This document shows, in pieces, positions 1 to 12,380 of a DNA stretch of 64,000 nt. The first letter of the stretch is position 1; every line of letters starts with the position of its first letter. The notes under the pieces were generated by a model that saw nothing but the letters and a program-made list of their open reading frames with translations, made no database searches and had not been told where the DNA came from. Origin of the DNA: Cephalopachus bancanus (lineage: Eukaryota > Chordata > Mammalia > Primates > Tarsiidae); NCBI GenBank assembly GCA_027257055.1, contig JAPVLO010000179.1, forward strand, positions 3,038,001 through 3,102,000, read 5' to 3'. A program made the translations under genes and the position numbers.

Positions 1-205
1 CCCTCCTGTGCAACTTGGCCCTCATCTCTACAATAAATCAAAACATTAGCTGGGTGTGGTAGCGCTCGCCTATAGTTCCAGCTACTTGGAAGGCTGAGGT
101 GGAAGGATCGCCAGAGCCCAACAGGTTGAGGCTGCAGTGGCCAGGAGCGTGCCACTGCCCTCCAGCCTGGGCGACAGAGTGAGACTTCAACTCAAAAAAA
201 AAAAA
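1..205 (+). mobile_element. Alu, cut by the window edge
   Basis: The sequence enters in the left arm (CAACTTGG region), passes the linker, then has a complete right arm with a CTCCAGCCTGGG motif and a tail starting CAACTCAAAA. The poly(A) is at about 193-205. Only the 3' two-thirds is inside the window, so the target-site duplication cannot be checked. It directly abuts L1 sequence. Confidence 0.9.
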
Positions 206-2734
206 AGAAAGTATTAAACACAGAAGAAAGAACAAAAAGAATGACCATGCCCTTCTCAAGAATGCAGGAAAAAAGATTGAAAACACACATGAATCAACTC
301 AAAAATCAAAAGAAAGACAACAAACAAATAAACAAACAGCAGCAACAACATACTCTACAAAAACTTCATGACAGGGATAAACTCTCACATCTCAATAATT
401 AGCCTGAATATGAATAGACTAAATGCGTCACTGAAAAGAAATAGAATGACACACTGGATAAAATATCATTATGAAACAACATGTTGTCTCCAGGAGACTC
501 ATCTCACCAGAAGGGACACACACAGACTCAGAGTAAGAGGATGGAAAATAAATTTTCAGGCAAATGAAACACCAAAGAAAACAGGAATTGCCTTCTTAAT
601 ATCACACAAAATAACCTTTAAGCTATCAAAAATTTAGAAAGATACAGAAGATCACTGCTGGGGTGATAAAAGGTGCAATCTACCAATAAGAAATATCCAT
701 CCTAAACATATATGCAAGCAACATAGGAGCATCAACTTTCATAAAGCAACTTTTAGGTAAACTAAAAAAAGATTTTGACTCTAACACTATCATAGCTGGG
801 TACTTAAATACCCCGACTAACAACCCTAGACAGATCACCAAGACAAAAAATCAACAAGGAGATCCGGAACCTCAAGATGATGCTTGACCAAATGGACTTA
901 ACTGATACCTACAGAACACTCCACCCAACAACCACAGAATATTCATTCAACTTATCACCACATGGAGCACACTCTAAGATCAACCACATCTTCAGCCATA
1001 AATTAAGCATAAACAAATTCCATAAGATTGAAATACTACCATGCACCTTCTCAGACCACAGTGGAATAAAGATAAATTTCAACATCAACAAAGTTCCCCC
1101 CATACCCACAAAAACATGGACACTAAACAGCATGATGCTGAACAACTCCTGGGTTAACACAGAAATTAAAAGTTTCCCGGAGACAAATGAAAATGAAGAA
1201 ATATCTTACCAAAATATGTGGGATGCCATGAAGGTAGTACTAAGGGAGGAATTCATATCTCTACAAACATGCATGAAGAAAATGGAAAGATCACAAATTA
1301 ACAGCCTAAAAAAATAACCTAAGGAAGCTGGAAAAGCAAAACCACCAAAACACTAACTTCAACAGAAGAATCCAGATCACCAAAATAAAAGCCCAAATAT
1401 AGATTATAAAATATAATACAAAAAAAAATCAACAAATCAAAAAGCTGGTTATTTGAAAGGAAAAACAAAATTGATGGACCCCTAGCTAGACTGATCAAGA
1501 AAAAGCCCAAATAAATACAATCAGAAATGCAAAAGACTAAGTCACAACTGACCCTGAAGAAATACAAAATATTATCAGAGATTACTAGGTACACCTATAA
1601 GGAAACAAACTTGAAAACCTAAATGAAATGGAGGACTTTCTGACATCACACAACCTCCCAAGGTTGAAACGAGAAGAAATCAAGACCTTAAATAGACCAA
1701 TAACAACCCAGGAAATCAACTATGTCATAAGAAAACTACCTACAAAAAAAGGCCCTGGATCAGATGACTTTAGAGCAGAATTCTACAAAACATACAAGAA
1801 GGAGCTGATACCAATCCTACTGAGAGCATTCCAGTCAATCAAGAAAGATGGAACTCTCCCCAAACCATTTTCTGAAACTAACATCACATTGATACCCAAA
1901 CCAGGTAAAGTTCCAACAAAGAAAGAACTACAGGCCAATATCCTTGATGAACGTCAATGCAAAAATTCTCAACAAGATTCTAGCACAGCAGATCCAACAA
2001 CACATCTCAAAAATTGTCCACCATGACCAAGTAGAATTCTTCCCTGGGACGCAGAACTGGTTCAACATTTGCATGATCATAAACATAATTGAATACATCA
2101 ACAAATGTAAAAACAAAAACCACATAATTATATCATTAGATGCAGAAAAAGCTTTTGATAAAATCCAGCACCTTTCTTGATAAAAACCCCCACACAACTA
2201 GGCATAGATGGAGCATCCTCAAAATAGTAAGAACCATCTATGAGAAACCCACAGCCAACATCCTGCTAAACAGACAGAAATTGGAACTGTTTCCCCTGAC
2301 AACCAGAACAAGACAAGGATGCCTGTTCTCAACCCTCCTGTTCAACATAGTATTGGAAGTCCTTGCTAGAGCAATCAGACAAGAGAAGGAAATCAGGAGT
2401 ATCCAAATAGGAATAGAGGAAGTTAAGCTATCCCTCTTTGCAGACAACATGATTTTATACCTCAAAAACCCAAGAGAATCCTTGAACTAATAAAGAACTT
2501 TGGCAAATTCTCAGGGTATAAAATAAATGTGCAAAAAACAGTTGCATTCCTATACACCAACAATAAACAAACAGAAACTCAAATATAAAGCACAATCCCA
2601 TACAGAATAGCCATCAAAAAATGAAATACCTTGGCATCTTCCTAACCAAAAAGCAAAAGACCTTTATATCAAAAACTACAAAATGCTGCTCAAGAAATCA
2701 AAGATGACACAAACTAATTTTAAAAATTCCATGC

Positions 2735-3024
2735 AGCCAGGCTCGGTGGCTCAGCCTGTAATCCTGCGCCTTTGGGAGGCTGAGGTGAGTGGATTGCCTG
2801 AGCCCGCAGGTTCGAGACCCACCTGGGCAGCGAGACCTCATCTCTACAATAAATCAAAAAATCAGCCAGGCATGGTAGCGCATGCCTGTCATTCCGGCTA
2901 CTTGGAAGGCTGAGGCGGAAGGATCGCCGGAGCCCAGCAGGTCGAGGCTGCGGTGGCCGGGAGTGGCCACTGCACTCCAGTCTGGGCGACAGAGTGAGAC
3001 TCCAACACAAAAACAAAACAAAAC
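2735..3024 (+). mobile_element. Alu, 5-bp-deletion subfamily, nested in L1
   Basis: A full dimeric Alu flanked by a 12-bp target-site duplication, AAAATTCCATGC, at 2723-2734 and 3025-3036. The left arm reads GGGCAGCGAGACC, lacking the ACTTG seen in other copies here. It also has GCGCCTTTGGG and the linker variant AAATCAGCC. It inserted into the ORF2 region of the surrounding L1. Confidence 0.95.
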
Positions 3025-3078
3025 AAAATTCCATGCTTAAGGATTGGAAGAATCAATATTGCTAAGATGCCCATCCTA

Positions 3079-3380
3079 ACTAGAGTTTGTAATACTGAGT
3101 GACCTCTCACAGAAACAAAGATCTGAGTATCGCATGTTCTCACTCATATAGTGGACTTTGAACATTTATCATAATACTATAAAAAAAGGATTGACAGTGG
3201 TGGGAAACTATGTGGGGGGGACAGGGAGGGGAAGGGAGGTGGGATTAACGGTAGTCAATATCTGTCTGAGGAAGGGGAGACACCTCTTATCAACAAGGAT
3301 GCCTGAACAATGCATATTTGTATACCTAACCCTTAACTGTACCCCACAATTTTAAAATAAAAAAGATGTTTAACAAAAAG
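3079..3380 (+). mobile_element. L1 3'-end fragment nested in L1
   Basis: This is the last part of ORF2 plus the 3' UTR and an A-rich end, appearing in the middle of another L1 whose ORF2 resumes right after it. It is flanked by a 14-bp duplication, AGATGYCCATCCTA, at 3065-3078 and 3381-3394 with one mismatch. That is the signature of target-primed insertion of a severely 5'-truncated L1. Confidence 0.9.
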
Positions 3381-5127
3381 AGATGTCCATCCTACCCAAG
3401 GTAATCTACAGATTTAACACAATACCCATTAAATTACCAGCATCATTCTTCTCAGACATGGAAACAACAATACAGGAATTCATATGGAAACATAAACAGC
3501 CATGAATAGCCAAAGCATTCCTCAGCAAAAAACAAAAATAAAAACAAAACAAAGCTGGAGGTATCACATCCCCAGACTTTAAACTTTACTATAAGGCTAC
3601 AATAATCAAAACAGTCTGGTATTGGTACAAGAACAGGCATATAGACCAATGGAACAAGATAGAGATTCTAGAAGCAAAACCTCAATTTCTCAAACAACTC
3701 CTCTTTGACAAAGCCACTATCATCAACCACTGGGAAGAGGAGAACCTATTCAGTAAACGGTGCTGGGAAAACTGGCTGACGACATGCAGATCAAAACAAG
3801 ACCCTTACCTATCACCATACACAAAAATCAACTCTAAATGGACCAAAGACCTAAACATAAAACCTCAAACTGTAAGAACCTTCGAAAATGCAGGAGACAC
3901 CCCTATGGAAATTAGAACTGGCAACCAATTCCTGATCAAAACCCTAAGTGCCCATGCCATAAGAAATAAGATAGAAAAGGGGGGGCCTCATCAAACAGAC
4001 AAGCTTCTGCGAAGCCAAAGAAACCATCAAGAGAACAGGAAGATAGCCCATGGACTGGGAAAAAATATTTGCCAACTGTATGTCCGATAAAGGCCTAACA
4101 TCTAGGATCTACAAGTAACTCAAATGTGCTGAAAGAAAAAAAACAAACAGCCCCATTACAAAGTGGGCAAAAGATATGAATAGACATTTGTCAAAGGAAG
4201 ATATATGAGCAGCCAACAGATACATGAAAAAATGCTCAGCCTCACTAGTCATCAAAGAAAGGCAAATTAAAACCACGCTGAGATACTTCCTAACTCCAAT
4301 CTTGATGACCATCATCAATAACTGAAAAAACAACAGATGCTGGAGAGGGTGCAGCAAAAAAGGAACACTTCTACACTGTTGGTGAGAGTGTAAACTAGTA
4401 CAGCCTCTGTGGAAAATAGTGCGACGGTTCCTAAAAGATCTAAAAATTGACCTCCTATAGGACCCTACAATCCCCCTACTGGGAATATAACCAGAGGAAC
4501 TCAAATCACTCTATGAAAAACTTGCACATGCATGTTTATTACAGCATTATTTACAATAGCAAAAACATGGAACCAACCATGCTGCCAATCAAAAGAGGAC
4601 TGGATTTTTAAAATGTGGTACATATACATGATGGACTATTACAAAGCCATAAAGAAGGACAAAATTATGAACTTTGCAGCAACTTGGATGGACTTAGAGG
4701 CTATAATACTGAGTGATCTATCACAGAAACAATTAACTGAGTACCACATGTTCTCACCCACAAGTGGACCTTGAACAATTATCATAATACTATAAGAAAG
4801 GGATTGGTAGTAGTGGGAAACTGCTGGGAGGGTCGGGCGGGATTGGCAGTAGTGGGAAACTCCCAGGTGGGGGGCATACTCATCAATAAGGATAGCCTGC
4901 ATAATGAACATTTGTGTACCTAACTCTGAATTGCACCCTACATCTTTAAAATAAAAAATTCTTAACAAAAGACTTAAAGGTCCTTGTAATCACACTTATT
5001 TTGTAATGTCTCTTTACTAACCTGAAGTACAGTTTATATTTAACATAACCAGCCTACACATATAAGTGCAAAATTATCAATATACCTCTCTGGATTCATA
5101 TAAATGGAGATTTAAAAAGTAGCTTAC

Positions 5128-5412
5128 AGGCCAGACGCTGTGGCTTATGTTTGTAATTCCAGCACTTTGGGAGGCAGAGGCAAGAGGACTGCCTGAGTCC
5201 AGGAGTTCAAGGGCAACTTGGTGAGACTGTATCTTTATAATAAATAAAAAAATTAGCCTGGTATGGTGGCGTACACCTGTAGTTCTGGCAACTTGGAATG
5301 CTGAGGCAGAAGCAACACCTGAGTCAGTAGATCAAGGCTGCAGTAGCTGTGAGTGTACCACTACATTCCAGCCTGGGCAACAGAGTAAGACTCCAACTCA
5401 AAAAGAAAAAAA
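5128..5412 (+). mobile_element. Alu, older type
   Basis: A dimeric Alu with AGCACTTTGGG in the left arm and a tail of A with interspersed G. The duplication AGTAGCTTA appears just upstream (5118-5126) and at 5415-5423. It has more scattered changes than the CpG-rich copies, so it is older. Confidence 0.92.
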
Positions 5413-5423
5413 TAGTAGCTTAT

Positions 5424-6264
5424 ACTAAAGACTCACACGTGTTAATGGGTAAAAGTTTAGGCATAATCATACCAGAAGGAATAGTGAAGTAGATAGATAT
5501 TTCATGTATCTATAAAATCACTCTAGATGTAAGGACTACAAAAGCCAGACAGAATCTGAGTGCTGTGTTGGTGACACATGAACTTAAACACATAAGTGAC
5601 ATTGGTAATATCATTTTCTGAGACAGTAAATAACCCTTGGTAAATTCTGAACAAAGCAAGTTTTCCTTGATTCTTGTGGTAACTGCATTCCTGAAAATTG
5701 TAGGATGTATTAAAACTATACAAAAAACACCTTGTGATTATACACAAAATGAAGTGAAGTTTCAGGTTCATATAACTAAATGCAGGTTTTTCACCTACAC
5801 TTGAAATCTTGGTCTATATTTAAGAGTTTGAGTACATGGGTCAATTCACTAGTATGTGAGGCTTTCCCATGCATTGCCAAATGCCTCCATTCTGTTCTAC
5901 AAACACCATTTGGTCCTCCAATTGTGACAACTAAAAATGACCCCATTCAGATTTCTAAAACAGGTCCTAGAGGAAATACAGCTTCTGCTGAGAGCCACTG
6001 TTCCCAGACAGTGCCCTGCTCAGATGGACTTTTCAGTAACAATGCTGATCGCCAGATCCTTCAAACATGAGAGGCCCACTTCTTGTTGAATAATGAATAG
6101 AAAGTAAATTAAATTTGCTATGTGTGAAATTGCAAGACATTTCCAGCCCTCAAATATAACTCTTACCCCCACCCCATATATGCCTGAATATGGGGAAAAT
6201 GAAGCTCTGAGTAGGGAAATTAGAGAGCACCTGCCACTATCGTACCTTCCTTGGGTCTTCATAA
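5424..6264. other. Unrecognised single-copy-like DNA
   Basis: AT-rich DNA with no repeat family that I can name. Short reading frames occur on both strands (for example 5780-6070) but have no recognisable motifs, codon bias or splice context. Confidence 0.6.
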
Positions 6265-6410
6265 CCAAACTTTACAAATGGGATAACAAAGCCTTCTTTA
6301 TTTAACCCATCACCTCATAAGACCAAGGTGTTATGAAGATCAAATATGATAACCATTGTTGAAAGCATTACAAAAACCTGCAACATTTTACAAATGTTAC
6401 ATAGTTTTCA
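6265..6410 (-). repeat. MIR-like SINE fragment
   Basis: The order 'TACAAATGGGATAAC', 'TTATGAAGATCAAAT', then 'TACAAATGTTA' matches the reverse of the ancient tRNA-derived MIR core and 3' region as I remember it. It is heavily decayed. No database search was run. Confidence 0.6.
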
Positions 6411-8689
6411 TCCCTAGCCAGAAATGCAAGTATAGAAGAAATTTTAAATAAAACAAAAAGTGTATGATACTATGATCAATGAAACTAACAATGTTAATAT
6501 CAAATAGTTGCTGTGGTTCTTAAGACAATCTATCTTTGGTCTGCTAAAAACTTCACGTTGTGGCATATGTGTAAACAACTTTGCCAATAAAAAAGTAACT
6601 CTGACATAAATTATCAAAGTGAAAGTTATGAAGATAAATTGGGGACTTAGAAAACAGTACTTCACAGATTCCTGGAAACAACATATTTTTAATTCAATAT
6701 GAAAAGACATGCCCGTGACTAGAATAATGGAGAAAACAATTTAGTAGCTTTCCTTTAAATCCAATAGCTCTTTCTTTAAGTCTGCTAGCTCTTCCTTCAT
6801 TCTCAATAATATAAGGATCCAAGTACCAGATGGCTTTTCTGTTTCTATTGTTTCATGTCTGCTCTGAATAAATGTTTGTCTCATTAGAAGGAAAAATATG
6901 CTACGTGAAGGTGTCTACAAGAAGAGTCTTCAAAGGATTGATACATCATTTCAGAAAAGTCTGCACTAATCCTACAATAATTAATAATACAACTGTCATA
7001 AGAATGAAAGAAAGAATGTTTTGTTCAGAATTTACCAATAGTGAATATAAAGACTACAGGTAAGAGATAACCATTGTCAAAAAATGCACACCTTTCTAAA
7101 TATTGAAAGATACACCAAAGAAAGAGGACAAATAAAATGTGAAGAACATATATTTATACTTGACATAAAAGAAATCCATATAATGTTTGCTTATATTTTT
7201 AAAAAACAATGAGAGAATAAACAAAAACAAATATAAATAAACCAAAAATGTTGAAATGGTTATCTATAGGAGGGAAGAAACTGGTGGAGGGAACTATTGG
7301 ACTAGAATCAAATTTATTAGCTATTATCCCTATTTTAATCAAAAAAACTAATCCTCAATCAACTGAAGCCACCACCAAATATTTCCTTACTCTTTAGATA
7401 GAGGCTAAATTTATTTAAATGTTCCTTGGAATCATGTATCTATTTTATATACTATTACTTAAAATTTAGCTCAATAAAAGCAAAAAAAAAAAAAATTAAG
7501 CCTAAAACTCATATATAACAGTAAACAACTAAGAATCTAGTTCATGAAACAGTCACACAGAGAACAATATCCAGTGACTTTACTTTGAGTAACTCTTATA
7601 GGCTATACTGTAAGTAAAATTAAATAGCCAATGATAATGATATAATAATTTTAAAACTTTTTCTATAATCATGTTGTTGGTGGAAGTGTTGGTGTTATTA
7701 TTCTGAGATTATTGCATGTGTAATGTCAGATAAGGTAAATAAGTAATTATATTTCTGTCTTTGAATACTGAAATTTTTGATGTGGGAGATAGGAGATAAA
7801 GATATAGAATTGACTAATTACTGAATTTAAAGTGGAAGTATAAACATTTGATGTTTTTATTATTAAAAAGCAATACATATCTCCAAGTTCTTCTTACTGA
7901 AAGTCTTAAAAACAATGAACAATCCAATAACAATGAACACCCATAGAACCCAGATTGTCTTCTCTAAGTATCACATCTCACTAAAAGGAATAGGACTTGG
8001 GGCATATTTTCAAACTGGGTATCAAAGAACCTAACAAATATAGTATCAAGATCATATCAAAAGGACTCAGGGTATAAATTAAATAAACTCCTATGGGCTA
8101 AATAAAGGATAATTTGAACATAAGAATAGAAAGGCATATCAACTAAATTTAGTGTTTGGTTTTGTTTAACGACTTAGGCAGCAAACTCATTTTGAAAACT
8201 CATAATCAAAAGGAAAGAATCGAGCATTTATTCTGTTTTTCCAATATCAGTGTTACTTTAAGGAATCGAATTGCTGTTGAGAGAAATTTCTCTCGATAGA
8301 ACTATTCTACCTGATAAATTAAGATGAAATGATAGCATCATTTTGCAAACCCTAGTAAATTAATAAATCCAGGCAATAATTATTGTATAATTAACATAAT
8401 ACAGAGTCAACCAGACATTATCTACTTCCCAATGTAAGTAAACAGTACTGTCTATGAAGAATTCTTGGGGTGGGGGACGAATTGGAATCTAATCAAGCTT
8501 TTAGCTATAACTACCATTTAGCAGGAAGTACAAGAGATGGAGAAATAAAACTGTTAAATGACAAGATAGGATGGAATCAGCAAATCCACACTGTGGGAAA
8601 CTGTGCAAGACAAATAACCCAGTTTATGAGAGAGGGAATGGAGGTGGGGAGGAATGTGAGAGCCTATAAATAAAGGAGACTTGAGTGAC
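6411..8689. other. AT-rich DNA, no named feature
   Basis: About 2.3 kb without a recognisable gene. A stretch around 7080-7320, with GGTTATCTATAGGAGGGA, faintly resembles the end of an old L1, too weakly for its own entry. A 13-base A run lies near 7483. A perfect 16-bp palindrome is at 8279-8294. Confidence 0.55.
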
Positions 8690-9125
8690 TCATTCATCAA
8701 TTGCTACGTCTGAACCTTGTAGATCCTGATTCAAACAATGAAACTATAAAAAACACATATATACAGTTAGGGAAATGTGAATACTGACCGGATACTTGAC
8801 AATATTGTGGAATTACTCTTTGAGAGGTGGTTATTGATACTGTGGTTATGTTGAAAAAGAGAAGTCCTTTTTTTAAAAAAAAAGATATATAGACACACAT
8901 ACGATACATAAATATTTCTCTAATATTGACAGGTGATAGGATGATGTGATATCTGAAATTTGCTTAAATATAATTCCGGGGGTGGGGAGTAAGTACAGAG
9001 GAAAAAAAGATTGGTCATGGAGCTGATAATTATTGAAGCTAGGAGATAAGTACGTTGGCTTATTGTCTTTACTTTTGAGCATACTTGGAATTTTCCATAA
9101 TAAAAAAAATTTAAGTGTATCCAAA
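8690..9125 (+). repeat. Old L1M-type 3' end, probable
   Basis: The stretch ends with GGAATTTTCCATAATAAAAA, a typical closing string of Mesozoic-age L1 (L1M) 3' UTRs. Upstream phrases (a GGTTATTGATACTGTGG region and a GATAATTATTGAAGCT region) also agree with that class. There is no coding part. The family assignment is from memory. Confidence 0.55.
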
Positions 9126-9994
9126 CAAAAATATTATAAATAAAGCATTCCAAAATAAACTACCCATAATTGTTAACTAAAAGATAAAAGATCCTAGAAT
9201 AGGATAATATTATGAATTTTCGGGACAGAAGTTCTGAAATGATAAACCATATGGTGCACAAAATGTATGCGTCTAAGGAAGACAATGAAACTTTTGTTTA
9301 TGTTAACTGTGTATCTGTTGGCTGACTTTTTGAAAAAGTCATTTAGAAAAGTCCTCACAATGTAACTAGAGAATCGAATATGCCAAAAACTGTGACACAC
9401 TATGAAGCTGGACTTTTTCCAAGTTAGACATGCTTAAGGAAGACATATAATCTTCTCTAGAGCCAAACTCATGCTGGAAAATTAACCTAATAATTCAAAC
9501 GGATTTTTAAAACGTGATATCTTGTGTTATATTTGCAGTCTAACATTTTTTTAAAACAGACACATGTATTTGTACAGCTTCCTCTGAAGTTAAACCCTGA
9601 CACAAGTGAGTCAAGAGAAACTATTGCATTTCTGCGGATACAAGGAAGTCATTGATTCACCAGTCCTCAGTTAGCCAGTCAATCTCTTGAAAAGTGAACA
9701 TTGGAAATGCATGAAACTTATAAAGCAAAACTTCTGAAACAGTCCTTCCATCCCCACTGAGACTTAGCAAACTAAACTTCCTTTAGTGGTTCTTCTATAT
9801 GCCTAAATAACTCCCCCCAGGATATTACCTTACCCTGTTACAAGAAAGAAGAGCTCACCACGATTTACATTTATCCACAGAATCACTTGGAAAATCATTA
9901 AGTGGTACCACGTGGAGATGATGGCATGTCAGAGTGAAGTGGCCTTTTCATTTGCAGGAGACAGAGCTGTGGAAAACATGTTGGAGTAGAATTT
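9126..9994. other. Unrecognised DNA
   Basis: No gene, named repeat or strong structure seen. Base composition is AT-rich and both strands are full of stop codons. Confidence 0.55.
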
Positions 9995-10090
9995 GGACGT
10001 TTGATAGAAGGCCAAGATTCTACGACTTATTAGCTGTGCAAACTTGAGCTGGTCCAACTTGCCTTATCTGTAAATTAGGAATCCACGAGT
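9995..10090 (-). repeat. MIR-like fragment
   Basis: The phrases 'TTATTAGCTGTGCAAACTTG' and 'CCTTATCTGTAAATTAGGAA' follow the reversed MIR order (tRNA-related part, then the TTATCTGTAAA core). It is short and decayed. Confidence 0.6.
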
Positions 10091-10189
10091 GGAAGAATAG
10101 AGTAAGAAAGAGAGAGTCTTGTTATTTCTCTTTAAATATTCGCGGTAGGTTTTATGTCAGTGTGTTGGACCATGCTTGAATCAAATTTC

Positions 10190-10400
10190 ATCAATAATAG
10201 AAAACACTTACTAAATGTCATGAATTTTTAAGTACTGTGTTCAGTGTTAGGATGTAAAGGTAAGTAAAAAGTACTCCTTTCCTCAAACCCATAGGGTTTA
10301 TAAATGAGCAGATAAAAAATACAGAGCAATTAACATGCTTTTATGTAGAATGTGTTAGGACAGCACAGAAAGTCTCTTTGTGGTAGTGTTTATTTATGTC
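10190..10400 (-). repeat. L2-like 3' fragment
   Basis: It begins with an ACTTACTAAATGTCATG string, then 'GTACTGTGTTCAGTG' and a 'CAATTAACATG' stretch, followed by a 'GTGTTAGGACAGCA' stretch. This is the reversed order of the L2 3' end as I recall it. Divergence is high, as expected for L2. Confidence 0.5.
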
Positions 10401-12119
10401 GGGCTTTGAAGAATGAATAGACTATTATTAGCAGAGAAGGATGGAGAGGAGTGAGGTGGGAAGAAAGAAAAATCAAGGGGGAAAAAAGCTCAGAGACAGA
10501 ATTCAAGAAAATTTGAGGCTATTGAACAAATATTTCAAAGTGGTTTATAAATAGGGAGATGAGACTAAAGAAAGGTAGATTGACAAGACATGGGAAAGAG
10601 CCAGGACTTCCCTGATGAGGAATTTGTCCCACGGGATCTTAGAGACCGTCAGAGGTTTTTCAACAAGGGAAGCCCATGATCATTTTGGTCCCTTCAATTG
10701 ACCGATTGATTGGTCAACTGATGGACTTTCATTGACTGATCACCTACTCTTGCCAGCTACTATGACAACACGACTATTTTTCTTATTCAGAAACATCAAG
10801 GCAGTTTTTTACACAGCATTGTGAACATGGTTTCCTCATGCCACTAATTTTGATAAAATATAGCTGAAGTTGCTCTTAATTTATGCTATTGCTATTCTAT
10901 TTGAGATCTTATGTGCACAAATTGCAGAAGAAATCCTCCTTCAGTTATACTTAGATTTGTTCCTTGTATAAGCTCTGCCTCCAGTTCTTTTAAACCATAA
11001 GGACAAATTTCATTTCTAGGGTTATATATGACGTATTTGTTTTCTGAAAGAGTTCATATAACTCCCCAATGTGCCTGGTTTATTCTCTGAAAATATCTGA
11101 GTGACTACGGAAGAATCTTCTTTATTTAGAGCTAAGAAAGCCAGCATATATCAAAGCTCTTCAGGCGCAATACTATATATGTTATGAGCTTCATGGAGAT
11201 TACAAAGAAAGAAAAATTAGAGGAAGGCTGGTTTCTGTCCTTGACGGTTGACAGTCTAGGAGGAAAGGCTGCAAAATCACAAGTGAAAATATTGAAAATA
11301 CTTTGCTAAAAACATATGAAGGAGCAATTTGAATGTGACATACTTAGAACAGACAATCTCTCGAAAACAAGATTTCAACATCTTTTTGGTAACGACTTTC
11401 CTAGGACATGCCATTGTGACTCCATCGATGCTTTTAAGGTAAAATTTCCAGGAAGAAAAATTGCAAATAAAATTTTACTTGGTAAATGCTATCATTCTAA
11501 TTTTGAGCTCTTCAAGCTTGCTCTAATATAAGCCTTTTTCTTCATTAAGAGTTATCATGCTTGGGTGCAGAAAATTACCCACCCTCCCTTTGCTTTTTAT
11601 GCAGTCATTTTGTCAGGTACAAGTTCTAAAAGTGACACCTTAGAGAGAGAGAGTAATCAGCACAATGGTTTGCCCAGGATGGCAGGAACTACGTGAACAC
11701 ATTGGAGCAGCTGGAGTTCTCCCAGCCCTCACTCAGGACATTCATGCCACAGGCTCCAGAACATGCATGCAGAACAACGCAGGAATGGGTGATGAATAAA
11801 TGGTTCAGACCCACATCCTTTATCTACAATTCTGAAATCTTCAAAGCTCTGAAAACCAAGAATTTTTTTTAACTCGTTTGGGTGACAAAACCTGATGTGA
11901 GCTGATATTTGGATATATGATTTACGCCATATTTATACTAAAGTTACATTTATACTACATATATGCCATATTTATACTAAAGTATAAATATATTTTGCTG
12001 GAGAAATACAAATGTGTTTGATTAGAGAGTATGGCCACACTCTTACTGAGCACCAATATATAATCTGTGTTTATTTTATCATTTGAAAATTTTAAAAATT
12101 CTGAATAGTTTGGAAAAGT
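10401..12119. other. Mostly unrecognised DNA
   Basis: No gene seen. At about 11140-11300, 'GGTTTCTGTCCTTGACGG' followed by 'ACAGTCTAGGAGGAA' is reminiscent of reversed L2, too weak for its own entry. A 19-bp unit, GCCATATTTATACTAAAGT, occurs twice at 11926-11944 and 11965-11983. Confidence 0.5.
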
Positions 12120-12380
12120 CCTATAATGGCAGTTATTTATTAAGTACCTCCTGTATGCAAGGTGCTCTGCATATAGCATCTCATTTAATCCTCACAGTGC
12201 CCTGCAAACAAGGTATTACTATTGCTGCACTAATGACAAGGAAACTGAGGCTCAACAAAGTTCAGGAATTCATCCAGGATCCCAAACCTAGCTCGTGGTA
12301 GAGCAAAAATTCAAGCTCAGGTCTGTCAAGTTCCAAAGTCCAAGTTCAATTTACTCTGGTGCTTGCCAGCTGTTCCCTGC
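12120..12380 (+). repeat. MIR SINE, nearly full length
   Basis: In order: 'TTATTAAGTACCTCCTGTAT', 'CTCATTTAATCCTCACAG', 'ACAAGGAAACTGAGGCTCA' and a following 'TTCAAGCTCAGGTCTG'. That is the MIR layout from one end to the other, at typical MIR divergence. Confidence 0.8.

Larger units (their letters stand above)
368..4774 (+). pseudogene. L1 ORF2 remnant (endonuclease and reverse transcriptase)
   Basis: ORF2 of L1 encodes an APE-type endonuclease, a reverse transcriptase and a Cys-rich C-terminal end; it nicks the target and copies RNA there. The piece at 368-637 begins at the expected ORF2 start and keeps LNMN and the QETHL motif, which holds the catalytic Glu. The piece at 877-1317 keeps SDHS (residues 59-62), but a motif normally containing DHI reads KINHI, so a metal-binding Asp appears to be Asn. 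The piece at 1944-2180 carries the reverse transcriptase A motif ([12 protein letters not shown]). The piece at 2140-2490 has FADN where FADD is expected, a catalytic loss. The C-terminal end is at 4532-4774. The frame breaks several times and an Alu and an L1 fragment sit inside. It is clearly non-functional. Confidence 0.88.
206..4970 (+). mobile_element. L1 LINE, forward, 5' truncated, with nested insertions
   Basis: This element begins in the ORF1-ORF2 spacer, carries all of a broken ORF2, then a G-rich 3' UTR and an A-rich end after AAATAAAAAATT. It is interrupted by an Alu at 2735-3024 and by a second L1 3' fragment at 3079-3380. ORF2 is frameshifted many times, so the copy is dead. The 3' UTR resembles those at 22310-23141 and 38080-38895, so these belong to one recent L1 lineage. 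Confidence 0.9.

Noticed and set aside
2683..2913. Frames rich in 'PGSVAQPVI' or '[13 protein letters not shown]' segments, seen many times
   Set aside because: These are translations of Alu elements on either strand.
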